A stretch of 50,039 bases of DNA from Williamsia sp. 1138 (GTDB lineage: Bacteria > Actinomycetota > Actinomycetes > Mycobacteriales > Mycobacteriaceae), in the NCBI RefSeq assembly GCF_002095435.2, contig NZ_MJEJ02000021.1:1-50039 (forward strand), read 5' to 3'. Below are positions 8,304 through 17,233 of this stretch, one piece after another. The translations under genes and the position numbers were made by a program. The notes below the pieces were generated by a model, which did not search any database, was not told the DNA's origin, and was given only the letters and a program-made list of their open reading frames with translations. Numbering within the stretch: position 1 is the stretch's first letter; each line of letters begins with the position of its first letter.

Positions 8304-9338
8304 TTACAGGTCAGCGACTTTGACCACTACCTTGCCTTGAGTGTTGCCGGACAGCGCGCTGTTGAGCGTCTCGCGGGCATGCTCTAGACCATCGACGATG
8401 GTTTCGGCATACTGGAGCGCGCCGCCACCCAGTGCCTTGGCGAGTTCTCCGATGATTTCGCCATATCGATCGACATGGTCGGTGACGATGAACCCCCGGA
8501 GGGTCACTCGTTGCATGAGTAACTGGCTGACATTCTGCAGACCCGGACGGGCACCTTGGTCACTGTAATCGTTGTACTCAGATATTAAACCGCACAGGGT
8601 GATTCGTGCGCCTACATTCAACCTGTCGAGGACGTAGTCCATGATCGGCCCCCCGGCATTCTCGAAGTCGACATCAATGCCTTCAGGAGTTGCGTCGTCG
8701 AGTCGTTCGCGCCAGTCATCGGAATGACGATCGACGCACGCATCAAACCCGATCTCCTCAACCAGATACTCACACTTTGCGGCGCCGCCGGCGATACCAA
8801 CGACTCGGGCACCGCGCTGTTTTGCCAACTGCCCGGCAATGGAACCTACTGCCCCCGCAGCGGCCGAGACAACGAAGGTCTCCCCGGGCTGGGGGTCGCC
8901 GAGCTCCACACCGAGGAAGGCTGAGATGCCGGTATGACCAAGCACTCCCAAGAACGCGGGAAGTGGTGCCGGCAGTGGTTGTGGAAGTATCGTGAAGGGA
9001 ATTTCGAGAGTCGAGTCGTCCGCGATGCAGTATTCCTGCCATCCCGTGAAACCGACCACGAACGCGCCGACCGGAAGGTCTGCCCGCCGACTCGCAACGA
9101 CTTGTCCGACGCCGAGCCCCCGCATGACGGACCCCAATTCGACCGGTGCGATATACGAGCGAATCTGGCTCATCCAGACCCTGTTGGTTGGATCCAGTGA
9201 CAAATAGAGGGTCCGAACCAACGCCTGCCCCTCCTTGATGTCGGCAAGCGGCTCTTCGAGCCACTCCAAGTCATGCTCGGTGACCTCGCCTGTCGGTCGG
9301 CTACGCAGACGGAACTGACGATTGATGGATGTAGTCAT
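8304..9338 (-). CDS. NADP-dependent oxidoreductase, zinc-free MDR family (CurA/PTGR-like)
   Basis: A 344-residue medium-chain reductase. The N-terminal segment has LSLDPTNRVWM, typical of the leukotriene-B4-dehydrogenase/curcumin-reductase branch, and the Rossmann motif AAAGAVGSIAGQLAKQ is near residue 160. The structural and catalytic zinc cysteines of alcohol dehydrogenases are absent. The family reduces alpha,beta-unsaturated ketones or aldehydes with NADPH. The ATG at 9338 has AGGAG 7 bases upstream. It is divergent from the NTF2/DUF3237 operon, and its promoter (site D) carries the shared palindrome. Confidence 0.85.
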   Translation of the reverse strand: MTTSINRQFRLRSRPTGEVTEHDLEWLEEPLADIKEGQALVRTLYLSLDPTNRVWMSQIRSYIAPVELGSVMRGLGVGQVVASRRADLPVGAFVVGFTGWQEYCIADDSTLEIPFTILPQPLPAPLPAFLGVLGHTGISAFLGVELGDPQPGETFVVSAAAGAVGSIAGQLAKQRGARVVGIAGGAAKCEYLVEEIGFDACVDRHSDDWRERLDDATPEGIDVDFENAGGPIMDYVLDRLNVGARITLCGLISEYNDYSDQGARPGLQNVSQLLMQRVTLRGFIVTDHVDRYGEIIGELAKALGGGALQYAETIVDGLEHARETLNSALSGNTQGKVVVKVADL

Positions 9339-9428
9339 GACAACTCCTGAGAGTCAGGGGGATAGAGGAAGGCGAGAGTCGCCACTAGCGATCCCGTACA
9401 CGCTGTATGCGAGGGGACCGACAGAATC

Positions 9429-9459
9429 AGTCTAAACGTGGTGTTGATTATTGTCCACA
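9429..9459 (-). promoter_or_regulatory. Promoter with shared palindrome (site D), for the MDR reductase
   Basis: On the minus strand TGTGGAC-AATA-ATCAACA spans 9459-9442. The -35 TGGACA is 9457-9452, the spacer is 17 bases and the -10 TAGACT is 9434-9429. Half-sites match in 6 of 7 paired positions, the most symmetric of the five copies. Confidence 0.65.
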
Positions 9460-9527
9460 GCATGTCGGCTATTTGTTGAACTCCGTGTTAGGTCTCTGCG
9501 TAGCAACCATTTTCATTATCGACAGGG

Positions 9528-9558
9528 TGTTGACTATTAACGACAGATGGTGCATGTT
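9528..9558 (+). promoter_or_regulatory. Promoter with shared palindrome (site E), for NTF2-DUF3237 operon
   Basis: TGTTGAC-TATT-AACGACA occupies 9528-9545. The -35 TTGACT is 9530-9535, the spacer is 17 bases and the -10-like CATGTT is 9553-9558. It lies back to back with site D, palindrome centres 86 bases apart, in the 273-base divergent gap 9339-9611. Confidence 0.65.
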
Positions 9559-9611
9559 CGACTGACGGGTGGTTGTGTCACAGCCGCCGGAAGCGAACAT
9601 TGGAGGCGCGA

Positions 9612-10094
9612 ATGAATGCACAATCTGACAACCGCCGGGTGGTGGAACAGTTCTGGGGGGCCCTGGATGATGGACCGCCGAGCGGATCGGCTTTGGAGGC
9701 GTGGAAGAAGTTCTTTGCACATGACGCTGTCTGGGAAATGCCGTTCGCGCCCGAGCCCCTGGTGCAAGCAGTTCCGGGCGGCGAACTCATCGGTCACTTC
9801 ATCGATTGGTTCTTTGAGTCGGTGCCGGACCTGCGCATCGATTCGCTGACGATCCACGACACAGCGGACCCCGAGCTGTTCATCCTGGAGCTGCATGGAA
9901 CGGCGACTGTCTCCCAGACCGGCAAGATCTATGCCAACACCTACTGCACGCACATGCGGATTCACGATGGCCAAATCGTTCTTCTGCGTGAGTATTTCAA
10001 TCCCGAGGTTGTAGTCGAGGCCTTCGGACGTGATGAGATAGCAAAGGGAATGTCGACAGTGATGGCTGCTGCCGGAGTGGGGGTTGGTCAGTGA
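9612..10094 (+). CDS. NTF2-fold protein, SnoaL/PhzA-PhzB-like
   Basis: A 160-residue protein of the nuclear-transport-factor-2 fold. WKKFFAHDAVWEMPF, a helix with HFIDWFFESVPDLRIDSL, and a final strand HDGQIVLLREYFNPEVVVEAFG are typical of SnoaL/PhzB-type proteins. Members are ketosteroid-isomerase-like isomerases, cyclases or epoxide hydrolases. The catalytic Asp-Arg-Asp set of limonene-epoxide hydrolase is not evident. The ATG at 9612 is preferred over an upstream open frame because GGAGG precedes it. Its TGA overlaps the GTG of the DUF3237 gene (GTGA, 10091-10094), so the two are translationally coupled. Confidence 0.75.
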   Translation: MNAQSDNRRVVEQFWGALDDGPPSGSALEAWKKFFAHDAVWEMPFAPEPLVQAVPGGELIGHFIDWFFESVPDLRIDSLTIHDTADPELFILELHGTATVSQTGKIYANTYCTHMRIHDGQIVLLREYFNPEVVVEAFGRDEIAKGMSTVMAAAGVGVGQ

Positions 10095-10549
10095 AACTCG
10101 AACCTGAATTCACCTATACTGCGGAGCTTGCTGCACCTCAAATTGTCGGGCCGGGGCCCTACGGGTTGCGTCAGGTTCTCGCCGTCACCGGTGGCACTGT
10201 CACTGGTGACCGCATCAGCGGAAAAGCCGCGCCTGGTGGTGGTGATTGGCTGTTGGCCGGCGATGATGGTTTTGGTCGCCTGGATGTGCGGGCGCAGTTC
10301 TATACCGATGACGGAGCGGTCATCTACATGAACTACCTGGGTTTGGTGGAGGTCACCGAAGCTGCTGCCGGCGCGCTCGGTGGCGGGGATACCGGTACCG
10401 ACTTCGGCGATCACTATTTCGTTACCACACCGCGTCTGGAGTGTGGCGACGCCAAGTACACCTGGGTCAATCAGAGCATTTTCGTCGGCCAAGGACGTGT
10501 CCGACCCGGGCCCGTCGTCGAATTCCAAGTGTTCCGGGTCGTCGCATAG
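10091..10549 (+). CDS. DUF3237 family protein (intact copy)
   Basis: A 152-residue protein starting at a GTG coupled to the preceding stop. It shows the DUF3237 pattern: an N-terminal strand KLEPEFTYTAELAAPQ, IVGPGPYGLRQVLAV with GGTVTGDRISG, a central GGDWLL...DGFGRLDVRAQF, and a late TTPRLECGDAKYTWVNQSIFVGQGR-type strand (about 113-137). The family forms a small beta-barrel of unknown enzymatic role, often found beside hydrolases and oxidoreductases in catabolic clusters. The truncated relative at 7103 shows the gene was duplicated within this island. It is followed by a terminator-like hairpin at 10621. Confidence 0.8.
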   Translation: MKLEPEFTYTAELAAPQIVGPGPYGLRQVLAVTGGTVTGDRISGKAAPGGGDWLLAGDDGFGRLDVRAQFYTDDGAVIYMNYLGLVEVTEAAAGALGGGDTGTDFGDHYFVTTPRLECGDAKYTWVNQSIFVGQGRVRPGPVVEFQVFRVVA

Positions 10550-10620
10550 ATCGGTGTATTGCAAGGTGAGGAATCTGTAGTTCGGTCTGCAATTCGTGCA
10601 GTAGGCGTCATCTTGCAGTC

Positions 10621-10654
10621 TGGGCCGCCGACCAGGTAGTAGGTCGGCGGCCCA
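10621..10654 (+). terminator. Hairpin terminator after the DUF3237 gene
   Basis: A perfect 13-bp stem pairs TGGGCCGCCGACC with GGTCGGCGGCCCA around the 8-base loop AGGTAGTA. No T-run follows. It is 71 bases after the DUF3237 stop. The rest of the 288-base gap before the aminotransferase shows no gene. Confidence 0.65.
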
Positions 10655-10837
10655 GCGACTCGTAACCCTCGCGAAGGAGTAACACCATCATCACCAGCAG
10701 CCTCCTGGCCGTGCCCGGTATGGGCTTGAGAGGTGTTCCGAGACAGTGGATTGGCACCCGTTCGCCCGCGAACACGACGAGACAAACGGTGAATAGAAGT
10801 GCGCACAGTTTCACGCTCGGGTTGCTACGGTCCACCT

Positions 10838-12094
10838 ATGACCACCCGCGCCACGTCTGAACTCTCGGCTGATTTCGGACCGATAGATCCTCCTGTCCGC
10901 CTGTTGATGGGGCCCGGCCCGATCACGGCATATCCGCGGGTGCTGCAGGCGATGTCTGCTCAGCTGGTCGGTCAGTACGACCCGTTCATGACCACGACCA
11001 TGAACGAAGTGCAGGCCCTGTACCGCGAGGTGTTTGTCACCTCCAACGATGCGACGCTGGTCGTCGACGGCACCGCACGGGCCGGCATCGAGGCCGCGCT
11101 GGTCTCGTTGATCACCCCTGGCGACCGGGTCCTGGTGCCGAGGTTCGGCCGCTTCGGCCAACTGCTGGTCGAGATCGCTGAACGCTGTGGGGCGCAGGTT
11201 CACGCCATCGATGTCGAGTGGGGCCGCGCCTTCGACGCCGAAACAATCGAGGCCGCAATCAAAGCCGTGCGCCCGAAGCTGCTCGCCATCGTCCACGGCG
11301 ATACCTCGACGACGATCGCTCAGCCGCTCGACGAGCTCGGAGCGATTTGTCGCGAGTACGACGTGCTGTTCTATTGCGATGTCACCGCCAGCATTGCGGG
11401 CAACCGTCTGTTGACCGATGAGTGGGGCATCGACGCTGTGTCGGCCGGTTTGCAGAAGTGTCTCGGCGGCCCGTCGGGTAGCGCGCCAGTGACTCTGTCT
11501 CCCAGGGCTGTTGAGGTGATCGAGTCACGCAAGAGCATCGAGGCCGGTATTCGTGACCCTGACAGCGTGGTCCGCGAGAACCGGGTCCAATCCAACTACT
11601 TCGACCTGGGTCAGATTCTGGATTACTGGGGACCGAAGCGGCTGAACCATCACACCGAAGCGACGACCATGCTCTACGGTGCGCGCGAATGCGCACGCGT
11701 GCTACTCGACGAGGGGCTGGACAACTGCTTGTCGCGGCACCGCGTGCACGGCGAAGCGATGCTCGCCGGAGTTCAAGGACTGGAGTTGAGCGCGTTCGGC
11801 GACCTGCGGTACAAGATGACGAACGTTGTCGGAGTGCAGATTCCGGAAGGGGTGCACGGCGAGGCGGTACGCGCCGACCTGCTCACTGACTACGGCATCG
11901 AGATCGGTACGTCGTTCGGGCCTCTCCACGGACGGATCTGGCGGATCGGAACAATGGGTTACAACGCTCGTCGCGACGCGGTCCTGACCACGCTGACGTC
12001 CCTGGAGTCGGTGCTCCGCCGCCACGGGGTCAAGGTCCCCGTTGGTGGCGGCAGCGATGCAGCCATCCATCACTACATATCTGCGAAGCCTTGA
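10838..12094 (+). CDS. Class V aminotransferase, alanine/serine-glyoxylate or ureidoglycine-glyoxylate type
   Basis: A 418-residue PLP enzyme of the AGT/PucG group. The N-terminal LLMGPGPITAYPRVL, the VVDGTARAGIEAAL region, IVHGDTSTT, FYCDVTASIAGN with the PLP-ring aspartate, and SAGLQKCLGGPSGSAP with the Schiff-base lysine are all visible. Family members move an amino group from alanine, serine or ureidoglycine to glyoxylate; the donor here is not determined. The ATG at 10838 matches the family N-terminus better than an upstream in-frame start. It is a single gene with no operon partners, bounded by hairpins on both sides. No purine-catabolic neighbours support the ureidoglycine option. Confidence 0.85.
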   Translation: MTTRATSELSADFGPIDPPVRLLMGPGPITAYPRVLQAMSAQLVGQYDPFMTTTMNEVQALYREVFVTSNDATLVVDGTARAGIEAALVSLITPGDRVLVPRFGRFGQLLVEIAERCGAQVHAIDVEWGRAFDAETIEAAIKAVRPKLLAIVHGDTSTTIAQPLDELGAICREYDVLFYCDVTASIAGNRLLTDEWGIDAVSAGLQKCLGGPSGSAPVTLSPRAVEVIESRKSIEAGIRDPDSVVRENRVQSNYFDLGQILDYWGPKRLNHHTEATTMLYGARECARVLLDEGLDNCLSRHRVHGEAMLAGVQGLELSAFGDLRYKMTNVVGVQIPEGVHGEAVRADLLTDYGIEIGTSFGPLHGRIWRIGTMGYNARRDAVLTTLTSLESVLRRHGVKVPVGGGSDAAIHHYISAKP

Positions 12095-12200
12095 TCTGTA
12101 TCCCTGGACATCTTGTATCCGGACGTCTACTTGCAGAAGCAGTCGGCGCCAACTCGATTTCGTTGTATCGGAAAAGGGCTCCCACCTGTATCCGATGACC

Positions 12201-12265
12201 CCGAAAATGGTGGGTTCTGGTGAGGCCCACCTGGGGTTTTCCTCGCCAAAACCCACCATTTTCGG
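12201..12265. terminator. Long two-part hairpin between convergent aminotransferase and glpF
   Basis: CCGAAAATGGTGGGTT (12201-12216) pairs perfectly with AACCCACCATTTTCGG (12250-12265). Past a mismatch the stem continues as GGTGAGG with CCTCGCC, one G-T wobble included. A T-rich loop TTTT ends the apex at 12237-12240. It should terminate both converging transcripts. Confidence 0.8.
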
Positions 12266-12274
12266 TGTCGGGGG

Positions 12275-13021
12275 TCAGACGTTCTTGGTCACGGCGAACA
12301 GTAATCCGGCCAGGATGCCGCCGATCACCGGACCGACGACCGGGACCCACGAGTAGTTCCACTCGCGGCTGCCCTTGCCCTTGATCGGCATCAGGGCGTA
12401 CGCGATGCGCGGTGCCAGATCGCGCGCCGGATTGATCGCGTACCCGGTGGGGCCACCGAGGCTGTTGCCGATGACGAGGACGACGAATGCCACACCGGCG
12501 TAACCGAGTCCGGAGTTGCCGAGGTCGAGTGTGTCACCACTTCCCGAGATCGCGGGTGATTGCAGGATCCAGAACACGAGGACGAAAGTTCCGATCACCT
12601 CGGTGACCACGTTCCAGAAGTAGTTCTTCACCTGCGGTCCGGTACAGAAGATCCCGCGGGTGTCCTCAGGATGCGGTTCGACGTCGAAGTTCTTCTTGAA
12701 TGCCAGGTAGCACAACATCGCCCCGATGAAGGCGCCGATGAACTGCGCGCAGATGTAGATCGGAACCTGCGACCACTCGGTCTTGTCGGCGACCGCCAGC
12801 CCCAACGTGACCGCAGGGTTGAGGTGGGCGCCGGACTTCCAGGCAATCGAAGCACCGGCGAACACTGCGAAGCCCCAGCCGATGTTGATCATCAACGGGC
12901 CACCTTTGTGGACCGTCGATTTGAGCAACTGGTTACCGGCGACGACGCCTGCACCGAGCAGGATCAGGACCGCGGTACCGACGATCTCCCAGAGCCAGAT
13001 CTGAGCATCGGTGGGAGTCAT
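12275..13021 (-). CDS. glpF: Glycerol uptake facilitator (aquaglyceroporin)
   Basis: A 248-residue MIP-family channel with six membrane helices and two half-helix NPA loops: HLNPAVTLGLA in the first half and YAINPARDLAPR in the second. The aspartate after the second NPAR is the mark of glycerol facilitators rather than water-only aquaporins. The start overlaps the glpD stop by ATGA (13018-13021), so the two are translationally coupled. It is the last gene of the glpK-glpD-glpF operon and should let glycerol diffuse in for trapping by the kinase. Confidence 0.93.
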   Translation of the reverse strand: MTPTDAQIWLWEIVGTAVLILLGAGVVAGNQLLKSTVHKGGPLMINIGWGFAVFAGASIAWKSGAHLNPAVTLGLAVADKTEWSQVPIYICAQFIGAFIGAMLCYLAFKKNFDVEPHPEDTRGIFCTGPQVKNYFWNVVTEVIGTFVLVFWILQSPAISGSGDTLDLGNSGLGYAGVAFVVLVIGNSLGGPTGYAINPARDLAPRIAYALMPIKGKGSREWNYSWVPVVGPVIGGILAGLLFAVTKNV

Positions 13022-14754
13022 GCCGATACGTCCGCGACGTCCGCCGATCCACGAACGCCGGGTGCGCCCATGCGAGCCGCATCCGCAGTCTGGTCATCGG
13101 GCTGCCGCTGGGACTCGATCTCGGCATCGACACGGGCGCAGTAGTTCTCGATCTCGCGCTGCCGCTGCGCGTCGTCCCATCCGAGGGTTGCCGCAACGAT
13201 GTCCGCGACCTCGACCGCGGCGCTCTTGCCCCGGTCGGCCGTCTCGATGGAGACGCGGGTGCGGCGCGCCAGGATGTCGACGAGGTGCAGGGCACCTTCA
13301 TGGGTGACCGCATAAAGGATCTCGGCGCCGAGGTAGCGGTCGTCGGTGGTGGCCAGCGGCTTTCCCAGCTCCGGGTCGGAAGCGATGATCTCGAAGATCT
13401 CGTTGATCGCACTGCCGTAGCGGCGCAGGAGGTGCGCGATCGTCTTCACCGGCAGGCGGTGCTCGTTGGCCAAGCGCACCCGTGCCTCCCACAGGTCGTC
13501 GAAGCCATCTGCGCCGACGAGCGGGACGCTTGCCGTACGTGAGGGTTCCACGCCGCGCACACCGTCGACCGCGGCGTCGATGGCGTCTTCCGCCATCACC
13601 CGGTAGGTGGTGTACTTGCCACCGGCGATCACGGTCAGACCCGGCGCGGCCGAGACGACGGCGTGTTCGCGCGACAGCTTGCTGGTCTGATCTGACTCGC
13701 CGGCCAGGAGCGGGCGCAGCCCGGCATAGACGCCGACGATGTCATCGCGCACAAGGGGTTTCTCGAGCATGACGTTGACCTCGGCAAGGATGTAGTCGAG
13801 GTCGGCACTGCTCGCCGCAGGGTGGGCCAGGTCGAGATTCCATTCGGTGTCGGTGGTGCCGATGATCCAGAAGTCCTCGCTCCACGGGCACGGGATGACG
13901 AACAGCAGGCTCTTCTCGGTCTCCGTGATGAGCCCGACCGCGGAGTCGATGCGGTCGCGGGGGACGACGATGTGGACGCCCTTCGATGCCTTGACGCGCA
14001 TCTTGCCCTTCTCGCCGAGGATCTCTTGCAGCTCGTCGGTCCACACACCTGCGGCGTTGACCACGTGCTTGGCGCGGACGTCCACGTGTTCACCGGATTC
14101 CAGGTCCTCTATGCGGGCACCGACGACGCGGTCGCCTTCGCGCAGGTAGCGGGACACCCGGGCACTCGAGGCGCACAGTGCTCCGTAGCTCGCCGCGGTC
14201 CGCGCGAGCATCATCGTGTGCCGGGCATCGTCGACCTGTCCCTCGTAGAACAGGACGCCGCCGCGGATCTTGCCACGCTTGGCGCCGGGGAAGATGTCGA
14301 AGGTCCGGCGCTTGCCGATGTGCCGAAGGTGGTGGGGAACACCGCGACCTGCGCCCAGCAGGTCGTAGAAACCGATACCTGCACCGGCGTAGGCGCGGTC
14401 GTAGGCAGGCGTGACGAGGGGGAAGATGAACTCCACCGGCCGCACCAGATGCGGGGCGATGGTGTTCAGCATCAACTTCCGCTCTCGCAGCGCCTCGAAG
14501 ACGAGTGAGAAGTTCAATTGTTTGAGGTAGCGCAGTCCGCCGTGAAAGAGCTTCGACGACCGGCTCGATGTACCGGCCGCGTAGTCGATGGCTTCCACCA
14601 TGCCGACGCGCAACCCGCGGGTGGCGGCGTCGAGGGCGGCTCCGGCGCCGACCACACCTGCGCCGATGACCAGCACGTCGAGCTCGCCTTCGGTCATGGA
14701 TTCCAGTGCGGCGCGCCGCGATTCGGGGCTGATCGCGAGTGGTTGCAATGTCAT
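13018..14754 (-). CDS. glpD: Aerobic glycerol-3-phosphate dehydrogenase
   Basis: A 578-residue FAD enzyme that oxidises sn-glycerol-3-phosphate to dihydroxyacetone phosphate and reduces the quinone pool at the membrane. The dinucleotide motif VLVIGAGVVGAGAALDAATR is at residues 28-47, the GlpD signature SSRSSKLFHGGLRYL follows, and AGLRPLLAG and IAGGKYTTYR lie in the C-terminal half. The C-terminal extra domain is complete. The ATG at 14754 has GAGGAGAA upstream; a longer in-frame extension overlapping glpK is rejected as low complexity. It lies 49 bases after glpK1 and overlaps glpF. Confidence 0.93.
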   Translation of the reverse strand: MTLQPLAISPESRRAALESMTEGELDVLVIGAGVVGAGAALDAATRGLRVGMVEAIDYAAGTSSRSSKLFHGGLRYLKQLNFSLVFEALRERKLMLNTIAPHLVRPVEFIFPLVTPAYDRAYAGAGIGFYDLLGAGRGVPHHLRHIGKRRTFDIFPGAKRGKIRGGVLFYEGQVDDARHTMMLARTAASYGALCASSARVSRYLREGDRVVGARIEDLESGEHVDVRAKHVVNAAGVWTDELQEILGEKGKMRVKASKGVHIVVPRDRIDSAVGLITETEKSLLFVIPCPWSEDFWIIGTTDTEWNLDLAHPAASSADLDYILAEVNVMLEKPLVRDDIVGVYAGLRPLLAGESDQTSKLSREHAVVSAAPGLTVIAGGKYTTYRVMAEDAIDAAVDGVRGVEPSRTASVPLVGADGFDDLWEARVRLANEHRLPVKTIAHLLRRYGSAINEIFEIIASDPELGKPLATTDDRYLGAEILYAVTHEGALHLVDILARRTRVSIETADRGKSAAVEVADIVAATLGWDDAQRQREIENYCARVDAEIESQRQPDDQTADAARMGAPGVRGSADVADVSA

Positions 14755-14803
14755 GAGGTTCTCCTCGAGTTCGAAAGGGATGGAACGAGTTCGGGGCGGC
14801 CGG

Positions 14804-16318
14804 TCACACGTCGACCCAGTCGAGCGTGCGGGTGACGGCTTTCTGCCAGAGTCCGTACTTCTCGGCCCGCACTTCTTCGGACCACTCGGGCTCCCACCGG
14901 CGATCTTCCTTCCAGTGGGTTTCCAGCTCCTCGGTCGATTCCCAGAACCCGATGGAGAGCCCGGCCGCGTAGGCAGCGCCCAGCGCCGTGGTCTCGGCAA
15001 CGACCGGCCTGCTGACCGGGATGCCCAGGACGTCGGACTGGATCTGCATGCACAGGGAGTTGGCGGTGACCCCACCGTCGACGCGTAAGACCTCCAGCTT
15101 CACTCCGGAGTCCTTCTCCATCGCATCGGCGACGTCGCGGCTCTGGTAACAGATCGACTCCAATGTCGCCCGCGCGATGTGAGCGTTGTTGTTGAAGCGG
15201 GACAAGCCGACGATCGCTCCGCGGGCGTCCGACCGCCAGTACGGGGCGAACAGGCCGGAGAACGCCGGGACGAAATAGACTCCGCCGTTGTCTGCGACCT
15301 CTTTCGCCAGTGACTCGCTCTGTGCCGCACCAGAGATGATGCCGAGCTGATCGCGCAACCACTGCACCGCCGAGCCGGTCACGGCGATCGATCCTTCCAG
15401 CGCGTAGACCGGTGCCTGCGAACCGAATTGGTAGCAGACGGTGGTGAGCAGGCCGTTGTCCGAGCGGACCAGCTTCTCGCCGGTGTTGAGCAGCAAGAAG
15501 TTTCCGGTGCCGTAGGTGTTCTTGGCCTGCCCGGCCGAGAAGCAGACCTGGCCGACCATCGCGGCCTGCTGGTCACCGAGCGCACTCGCGATCGGTACCT
15601 CCCCGGCGAGCGGGCCGGTCGTGGTGGTGTGACCGTAGGGTTCCGTGGGCGACGATGGCGCGATCGTGGGGAGCATCTGCCTGGGGATGCCGAAGAGTGC
15701 GATGAGCTCGTCGTCCCAGTCCAGGGTCTCGAGATCCATCAGCATGGTGCGGCTCGCGTTGGTGACGTCGGTGACGTGCACACCACCATTGACGCCGCCG
15801 GTCAGATTCCAGATCACCCAGGTGTCGATTGTGCCGAACAGGGCGTCACCGTTCTCGGCGTCGGCCCGCACGCCGTCGACGTTCTCCAGGATCCATTGCG
15901 CCTTGCCGGCTGCGAAGTAGGTGGCGGGCGGGATGCCTGCCTTGGTGCGGATGGTGTCGCCGGCGCCGGAGCGCTCGAGCGCTGACGCGATCTTGTCGGT
16001 GCGGGTGTCCTGCCAGACGATCGCGTTGTAGTACGGCCTACCGGTGTGCTTGTTCCAGACCACAGTGGTCTCACGCTGGTTGGTGATCCCGAGCGCTGCG
16101 AGGTCGCCGGCCTTCAGGTTCTTCTTGCGGAGACCGTTCTGCAGCACCGAGGATGTGCGCTCCCAGATCTCGATCGGATCGTGTTCCACCCAGCCTGCCT
16201 GCGGCATGATCTGCTCGTGTTCGAGCTGGTGGCGGGCGACCTCGTTGCCCGCGTGGTCGAAGATCATGAACCGGGTACTGGTGGTTCCCTGATCGATGGC
16301 ACCGATGTATTTCGTCAT
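14804..16318 (-). CDS. glpK: Glycerol kinase (copy 1)
   Basis: A 504-residue FGGY-family kinase that converts glycerol and ATP to glycerol-3-phosphate. The phosphate-binding [15 protein letters not shown] is at residues 7-21. The glycerol-contacting R82 and E83 lie in [12 protein letters not shown], and the catalytic aspartate D249 is in [12 protein letters not shown]. The C-terminal [19 protein letters not shown] and [11 protein letters not shown] are the family signatures. It is the first gene of the minus-strand glp operon, divergent from the IclR regulator, with the 19-bp palindrome 92 bases upstream of its start. Confidence 0.93.
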   Translation of the reverse strand: MTKYIGAIDQGTTSTRFMIFDHAGNEVARHQLEHEQIMPQAGWVEHDPIEIWERTSSVLQNGLRKKNLKAGDLAALGITNQRETTVVWNKHTGRPYYNAIVWQDTRTDKIASALERSGAGDTIRTKAGIPPATYFAAGKAQWILENVDGVRADAENGDALFGTIDTWVIWNLTGGVNGGVHVTDVTNASRTMLMDLETLDWDDELIALFGIPRQMLPTIAPSSPTEPYGHTTTTGPLAGEVPIASALGDQQAAMVGQVCFSAGQAKNTYGTGNFLLLNTGEKLVRSDNGLLTTVCYQFGSQAPVYALEGSIAVTGSAVQWLRDQLGIISGAAQSESLAKEVADNGGVYFVPAFSGLFAPYWRSDARGAIVGLSRFNNNAHIARATLESICYQSRDVADAMEKDSGVKLEVLRVDGGVTANSLCMQIQSDVLGIPVSRPVVAETTALGAAYAAGLSIGFWESTEELETHWKEDRRWEPEWSEEVRAEKYGLWQKAVTRTLDWVDV

Positions 16319-16409
16319 GTATCCCTGCTTCGTCGAAGGGTCCTGAGGGTGATGCGTATCTCATCCGCAATCCACGTTATGCATGCAGCCAACCGCTGAG
16401 GAGGGCGTC

Positions 16410-16428
16410 CGTTCGACAATGTCGAACG
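16410..16428. promoter_or_regulatory. Perfect 19-bp palindrome, probable IclR/GylR operator
   Basis: CGTTCGACA-A-TGTCGAACG is an exact inverted repeat around one central base, 31 bases before the regulator GTG and 92 before glpK1. IclR-family operators are often TTCGA...TCGAA-type palindromes, which fits. It probably controls both divergent units. Confidence 0.75.
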
Positions 16429-16459
16429 CACCGATCGCAGTGGGAGTAGCGTCCGAAGA

Positions 16460-17233
16460 GTGCCAGGTCTGATCCAGTCGGTAGAGCGCGCGACCGCGGT
16501 GTTGCATCTGCTGGCGACTCGGTCCGAGCCCGTGGGTCTGGCAGAGATCGCATCGACACTCGGCCTGGCCAAGACGACGGCGCATGGACTGGTGCGCACC
16601 CTGGTCGCTGTCGGCGCCGTCGAGCAGACGCCGGATACCGCCGGATACTGGCTTGCCGACGACCCCTTCGGGGCGCGGAAGAACCGCTGGGATCTCAACG
16701 AGGTTCGCGCCCGGGCTATGAATTGGACCGACGCTCTCGCGGCCAGGACAGCGATGGCGACGCAGATCAGCGTGCTCCAAGGCAAGCAGGTGCGGATCGT
16801 GCACGACGTACTGTCGGCGAGCGGCGACGGACTCGCGTCGCTGCGAACCGGTCAGATCGTGCCCGCGCACGCGACGGCGCTGGGCCGAATCCACCTCGCG
16901 TTCGATGTGCGTCTCGCCCGGGAGCTCGTCGCGAGCGGACTCGATCGTCACACGCACCGCACGATCACCGACGGCGCCGAACTGGCTCACGAACTCGCCG
17001 AGGTCCGGGACAGGGGATGGGCGTGCGGCTGTGGTGATCTCGACCCGGAGGTGGCGACGATCGCTGCGCCCGTTCGCGATCAGGGCGGAGTCGTGATGGC
17101 TGCGGTGGGTGTCTCGGGTGCGATCGACGAGCTGTGTGGACGGGGCGGCGTACCGCGTGCACCCCTGTTGGACAACATCATCGGATCGGCGCGCTCGATC
17201 TCCCGTGCGATGGGTCACGGGCAGCTGTCATGA
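16460..17233 (+). CDS. IclR-family regulator, GylR-like
   Basis: A 257-residue regulator. The N-terminal winged helix (about residues 4-65) includes LAEIASTLGLAKTTAHGLVR, and the C-terminal ligand domain has IVHDVLSASGDG, VPAHATALGRI and a GCGDLDPEVATIAAPV block. GylR of Streptomyces, from the same family, represses glycerol genes and responds to glycerol-3-phosphate; the surrounding genes make the same role likely. The GTG at 16460 is the first start in the family frame. Its TGA overlaps the ATG of the second glycerol kinase (ATGA, 17230-17233), so regulator and kinase are co-translated. Confidence 0.88.
   Translation: MPGLIQSVERATAVLHLLATRSEPVGLAEIASTLGLAKTTAHGLVRTLVAVGAVEQTPDTAGYWLADDPFGARKNRWDLNEVRARAMNWTDALAARTAMATQISVLQGKQVRIVHDVLSASGDGLASLRTGQIVPAHATALGRIHLAFDVRLARELVASGLDRHTHRTITDGAELAHELAEVRDRGWACGCGDLDPEVATIAAPVRDQGGVVMAAVGVSGAIDELCGRGGVPRAPLLDNIIGSARSISRAMGHGQLS

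Noticed and set aside
1-10549. The island as a recent transposon or phage insertion
   Set aside because: Intergenic DNA seems less GC-rich than on the right, but no transposase, integrase, att repeat or tRNA junction is seen in the window on that side.
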